Positions 7,062 to 8,551 of a DNA stretch of 8,551 nucleotides are shown in pieces. The stretch spans positions 1 to 8,551 of the forward strand of contig JBJXGR010000181.1 in the NCBI GenBank assembly GCA_046160045.1, read 5' to 3'. The DNA comes from CAZGUX01 sp046160045 (GTDB lineage: Bacteria; Acidobacteriota; Terriglobia; Bryobacterales; Bryobacteraceae). A model generated the notes under the pieces. It was given only the letters and a program-made list of their open reading frames with translations, had not been told where the DNA came from and did not search any database. A program made the translations under genes and the position numbers. Positions within the stretch are counted from its first letter, which is position 1. Every line of letters starts with the position of its first letter.

Positions 7062-7085
7062 CGGGTCGGGAAGGTGCCCGACCCG
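7062..7085. promoter_or_regulatory. Perfect 9-bp inverted repeat upstream of the oxidoreductase
   Basis: CGGGTCGGG (7062-7070) and CCCGACCCG (7077-7085) flank a 6-nt spacer AAGGTG. The element lies 48 bp upstream of the minus-strand oxidoreductase ATG, inside its probable leader. It could form a very stable RNA hairpin or act as a DNA operator. No T-run follows on either strand, which argues against an intrinsic terminator. Confidence 0.6.
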
Positions 7086-7138
7086 AACGTACCATCGGCG
7101 TGAGCACGAGTCCAGCCCCGGCTCCTTCTGCCCTTCCG

Positions 7139-7155
7139 CCTGATCAGGATACAAT
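7139..7155 (+). promoter_or_regulatory. Leaderless promoter of the small coiled-coil gene, with adjacent 10-bp palindrome
   Basis: TACAAT at 7150-7155 matches the -10 consensus in five of six positions and ends 6 nt before the GTG at 7162, so transcription should start at or within a base or two of the start codon. No Shine-Dalgarno fits in between. Immediately upstream is the perfect palindrome CCTGATCAGG (7139-7148), a possible operator that would overlap RNA polymerase contacts. No good -35 was seen (TTCTGC at 7126-7131 is weak). Confidence 0.55.
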
Positions 7156-7161
7156 CGGGAC

Positions 7162-7422
7162 GTGGACTTCGAAAAGACAATCCGCGAGATTCAGGACACG
7201 CTTACGGTGATCTCTGATATCGAACGGCGCCAGTCCGCGCTGCTCTTGGAACACTCCCGGTTACTAGCCGACAACGACCGCATCATGGCGGACCATGCTT
7301 TGAAGATGGCCGACCACGACCGCAAGATGGCCGACCACGACCGCAAGATGGCCGAGGTTGACGACAAGCTGAACGCGTTGGTCCATATCGTTGACGATTG
7401 GATCCGCGGCCAGCGGCAGTAG
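7162..7422 (+). CDS. Small coiled-coil protein with heptad repeats and a His ladder
   Basis: This 86-residue protein is acidic to neutral, lacks a signal peptide or membrane segment, and is almost entirely predicted helix. The centre (residues about 35-69) repeats a seven-residue unit: LADNDRI, MADHALK, MADHDRK, MADHDRK, MAEVDDK. Residues 31, 38, 45, 52, 59 and 66 are H, N, H, H, H, V, so a polar His/Asn stripe runs along the helix beside Met/Leu positions. It ends in a Trp-containing amphipathic segment (LNALVHIVDDWIRG). GTG 7162 is the only reasonable start: an in-frame TGA lies at 7141, and the next ATG (7285) would remove the first half. I do not recognise a functional family. Oligomerisation is likely; a role is not known. 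It lies divergent to the oxidoreductase and convergent with the isomerase-like gene. Confidence 0.8.
   Translation: MDFEKTIREIQDTLTVISDIERRQSALLLEHSRLLADNDRIMADHALKMADHDRKMADHDRKMAEVDDKLNALVHIVDDWIRGQRQ
7264..7368 (+). repeat. Five 21-bp tandem repeats inside the small coiled-coil gene
   Basis: Units begin at 7264, 7285, 7306, 7327 and 7348, each coding one heptad. Units three and four (7306-7326 and 7327-7347) are identical in all 21 bases; the first, second and last are diverged. Gain or loss of a unit keeps the frame and would lengthen or shorten the coil by one heptad. Confidence 0.85.
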
Positions 7423-7440
7423 CATCCAATCGCGGTCAGG

Positions 7441-8307
7441 TCACGACCAGCGGTCGGCCTCGCGGTACGCGTCGAAGCACTTCTTCAGCCCCGCTTCGCC
7501 GGGAATCGAGAGTCCGTGCTCCATTCCGAGAATGCCCTTGTAGCCCTTCTCGTGAATCGCCTTGAACACGTTCGAGTAATTGATCTCGCCCGTTCCCGGC
7601 TCCTTACGCCCCGGGACGTCCCCAATCTGGAAGTAGCCGATCCACTCGAAGTGCTTGCGAATGTGGTTGATCAGGTTCCCTTCGGAGATCTGCTGGTGAT
7701 AGATGTCGAACAGGAACCGCACATTCGGATGGTTGACCCGGCTGACGATCTCGGCGGCGTGGTCGGAGAAGACGACAAAGTAGTTGGCGCGTTCGACCCG
7801 GATGTTGATCGGCTCCAGCACAAGCACCAGCCTGGTTTTCTCCACCAGTTCGGCGGCGCGTTTGAGCCCTTCGATGCAGTTGTTCGTCTGTTCGGTGAAG
7901 GTGAGGTTCGCCACCGCAACGCCGCTGGTCACGGTGGCGCACTCGTTGCCGATGATCCTGTGGATCTCGACGGCGCGCCGCACATCTGCCAACAGCTTCG
8001 CGTGAAACGACTCGTCGACGAGCGCGCTCTCCTTCCAGCCGCCGGAGTTGACCACAAAAACGCCCATGCTCATTCCGAGTTCATCCATCTTCTTGCGAAA
8101 GGCTGCGATTTCCTGGTTGGAATGGCGCGGGAGTCCGTTGTATTCGAAGGCGCGGAACCCGTACCCGGCGTAGATTTCGAGTTGCCGCGGAACGGAAAGG
8201 TCATTGAGAAAACCGATCCGTGGAGCGTAACGCAGGCGATAGGAATAGGAATTAGTTGAGGCAGCGGGAGCGGCCAGCGCCCCTCCCACAAAGTGGCGGC
8301 GCTTCAT
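7441..8307 (-). CDS. Hydroxypyruvate isomerase-like TIM-barrel protein, exported
   Basis: This 288-residue protein belongs to the xylose-isomerase-like TIM-barrel superfamily, nearest by motif to hydroxypyruvate isomerase (Hyi). Glu165 (LVLEPIN) and Glu263 (GMEHGLS) correspond to the two catalytic, metal-binding glutamates, with spacing close to that in E. coli Hyi. FDIYH has Asp201 and His204. DVPGRKEPGTGEINY (from Asp230) is the strongest family signature. Unlike cytoplasmic Hyi (about 258 aa) it has an N-terminal extension MKRRHFVGGALAAPAAS, which looks like a short twin-arginine signal. ATG 8307 has a weak GAGAAG upstream and follows the stop of the preceding minus-strand gene by 21 bp, so the two are probably cotranscribed. 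It could isomerise another small keto or aldo sugar; sugar-phosphate use is less likely outside the cytoplasm. Confidence 0.9.
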   Translation of the reverse strand: MKRRHFVGGALAAPAASTNSYSYRLRYAPRIGFLNDLSVPRQLEIYAGYGFRAFEYNGLPRHSNQEIAAFRKKMDELGMSMGVFVVNSGGWKESALVDESFHAKLLADVRRAVEIHRIIGNECATVTSGVAVANLTFTEQTNNCIEGLKRAAELVEKTRLVLVLEPINIRVERANYFVVFSDHAAEIVSRVNHPNVRFLFDIYHQQISEGNLINHIRKHFEWIGYFQIGDVPGRKEPGTGEINYSNVFKAIHEKGYKGILGMEHGLSIPGEAGLKKCFDAYREADRWS

Positions 8308-8328
8308 ATCTTCTCGCCCGCGAGTGTA

Positions 8329-8551
8329 TCAGACGGAGGCGCCGCGAGATAGGCGTTGCCGCACGAACTCCACCAGCGCCGGCGACGAGAAACCGGGGGG
8401 CGAAGCGGAAAAGCGGATCTTGTTCCGCCACAGTTTGCCCGAAACGCGCTCCCACGTCCGCTGCCTGGGAGAGCCAACGGTCACCAGCGCGTCGGCGCGG
8501 TCCAGATACTTCAATGCCGAGTCCTTGAAGTCCTCGACGCCGAAATCGAGG
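8329..8551 (-). CDS. C-terminal part of an unrecognised protein, N-terminus beyond the window
   Basis: An open frame enters from the right edge and gives 73 residues before TGA, from LDFGVEDFKDSALKYLDRAD to the end LVEFVRQRLSRGASV. It alternates hydrophobic strand-like (ALVTVGSP) and helical segments, like the end of an alpha/beta domain, and has a basic WRNKIRFSASPPGF stretch. I do not recognise the family and assign no function. A TTG at 8514 could only be an internal codon, since the same frame continues to the edge. The stop lies 21 bp before the isomerase-like ATG, consistent with one operon. Codon choice resembles the neighbours. Confidence 0.65.
   Translation of the reverse strand, partial: LDFGVEDFKDSALKYLDRADALVTVGSPRQRTWERVSGKLWRNKIRFSASPPGFSSPALVEFVRQRLSRGASV

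Noticed and set aside
7062..7085. Intrinsic terminator between the divergent genes.
   Set aside because: Both neighbouring genes point away from it and no T-tract follows on either strand.
7264..7368. CRISPR-like array.
   Set aside because: The 21-bp units are directly adjacent without spacers and keep one reading frame as protein heptads.
8323..8328. TACACT on the minus strand as a -10 for the isomerase-like gene.
   Set aside because: No matching -35 was found, and the close spacing to the preceding gene makes cotranscription more likely.
8305..8331. The TGA ending the right-edge gene is in frame with the isomerase-like ATG, and selA is in the window, suggesting selenocysteine read-through into one fusion protein.
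   Set aside because: One in three neighbouring genes share a frame by chance. The isomerase-like protein begins with its own signal-like sequence at the ATG, and no convincing SECIS hairpin was seen just after the TGA.

Overview
The window is about 8.5 kb of high-GC, gene-dense bacterial DNA (roughly 60 % GC judged by eye; not computed). No mobile element, tRNA, rRNA or CRISPR array was seen. Exported Gfo/Idh/MocA oxidoreductases, DUF2961 (GH172-type) proteins and exported hydroxypyruvate-isomerase-like TIM barrels, together with selA and a heptad-repeat mini-protein, suggest a soil Acidobacteriota of the Solibacter/Bryobacter type. Planctomycetes or Verrucomicrobia remain possible. This placement is inference from gene content, not from a marker gene.

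Layout. (1) Positions 1-1001, minus strand: selA, cut by the left edge, so the organism probably makes selenocysteine. (2) A 116-bp divergent promoter region (1002-1117) with an inverted repeat overlapping a good promoter. It drives a two-gene plus-strand operon: an NAD-type short-chain dehydrogenase (1118-1894) and an SCP2-type thiolase (1946-3151). These two enzyme types carry out the last two steps of a beta-oxidation-like cycle or its reverse. (3) A 234-bp intergenic region (3152-3385) with a GC-rich tandem repeat, then an AT-richer part rich in AGTAC and CTAG motifs, ahead of a secreted TPR protein (3386-4495). (4) A secreted DUF2961/GH172-like protein (4543-5748), convergent with a Tat-type Gfo/Idh/MocA oxidoreductase (5754-7013, minus); only 5 bp separate their stop codons. 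(5) A 148-bp divergent region with a perfect 9-bp hairpin, a 10-bp palindrome and a promoter that appears to make a leaderless mRNA. It precedes a small coiled-coil protein built on 21-bp tandem repeats (7162-7422). (6) Minus strand: a Tat-type hydroxypyruvate-isomerase-like TIM barrel (7441-8307), preceded by the C-terminal end of an unrecognised protein (8329-8551) cut by the right edge.

How the genes may work together. The GH172-like protein, the Gfo/Idh/MocA oxidoreductase and the isomerase-like protein all have twin-arginine-type N termini. They could form an envelope-located module that cleaves, oxidises and isomerises an unidentified sugar, with a secreted TPR protein beside it. The SDR/thiolase pair and selA look like separate units. 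No complete new system is proven. The best leads are the His-ladder mini-protein with its leaderless promoter, the exported sugar module, and the regulatory structures in the three intergenic regions.
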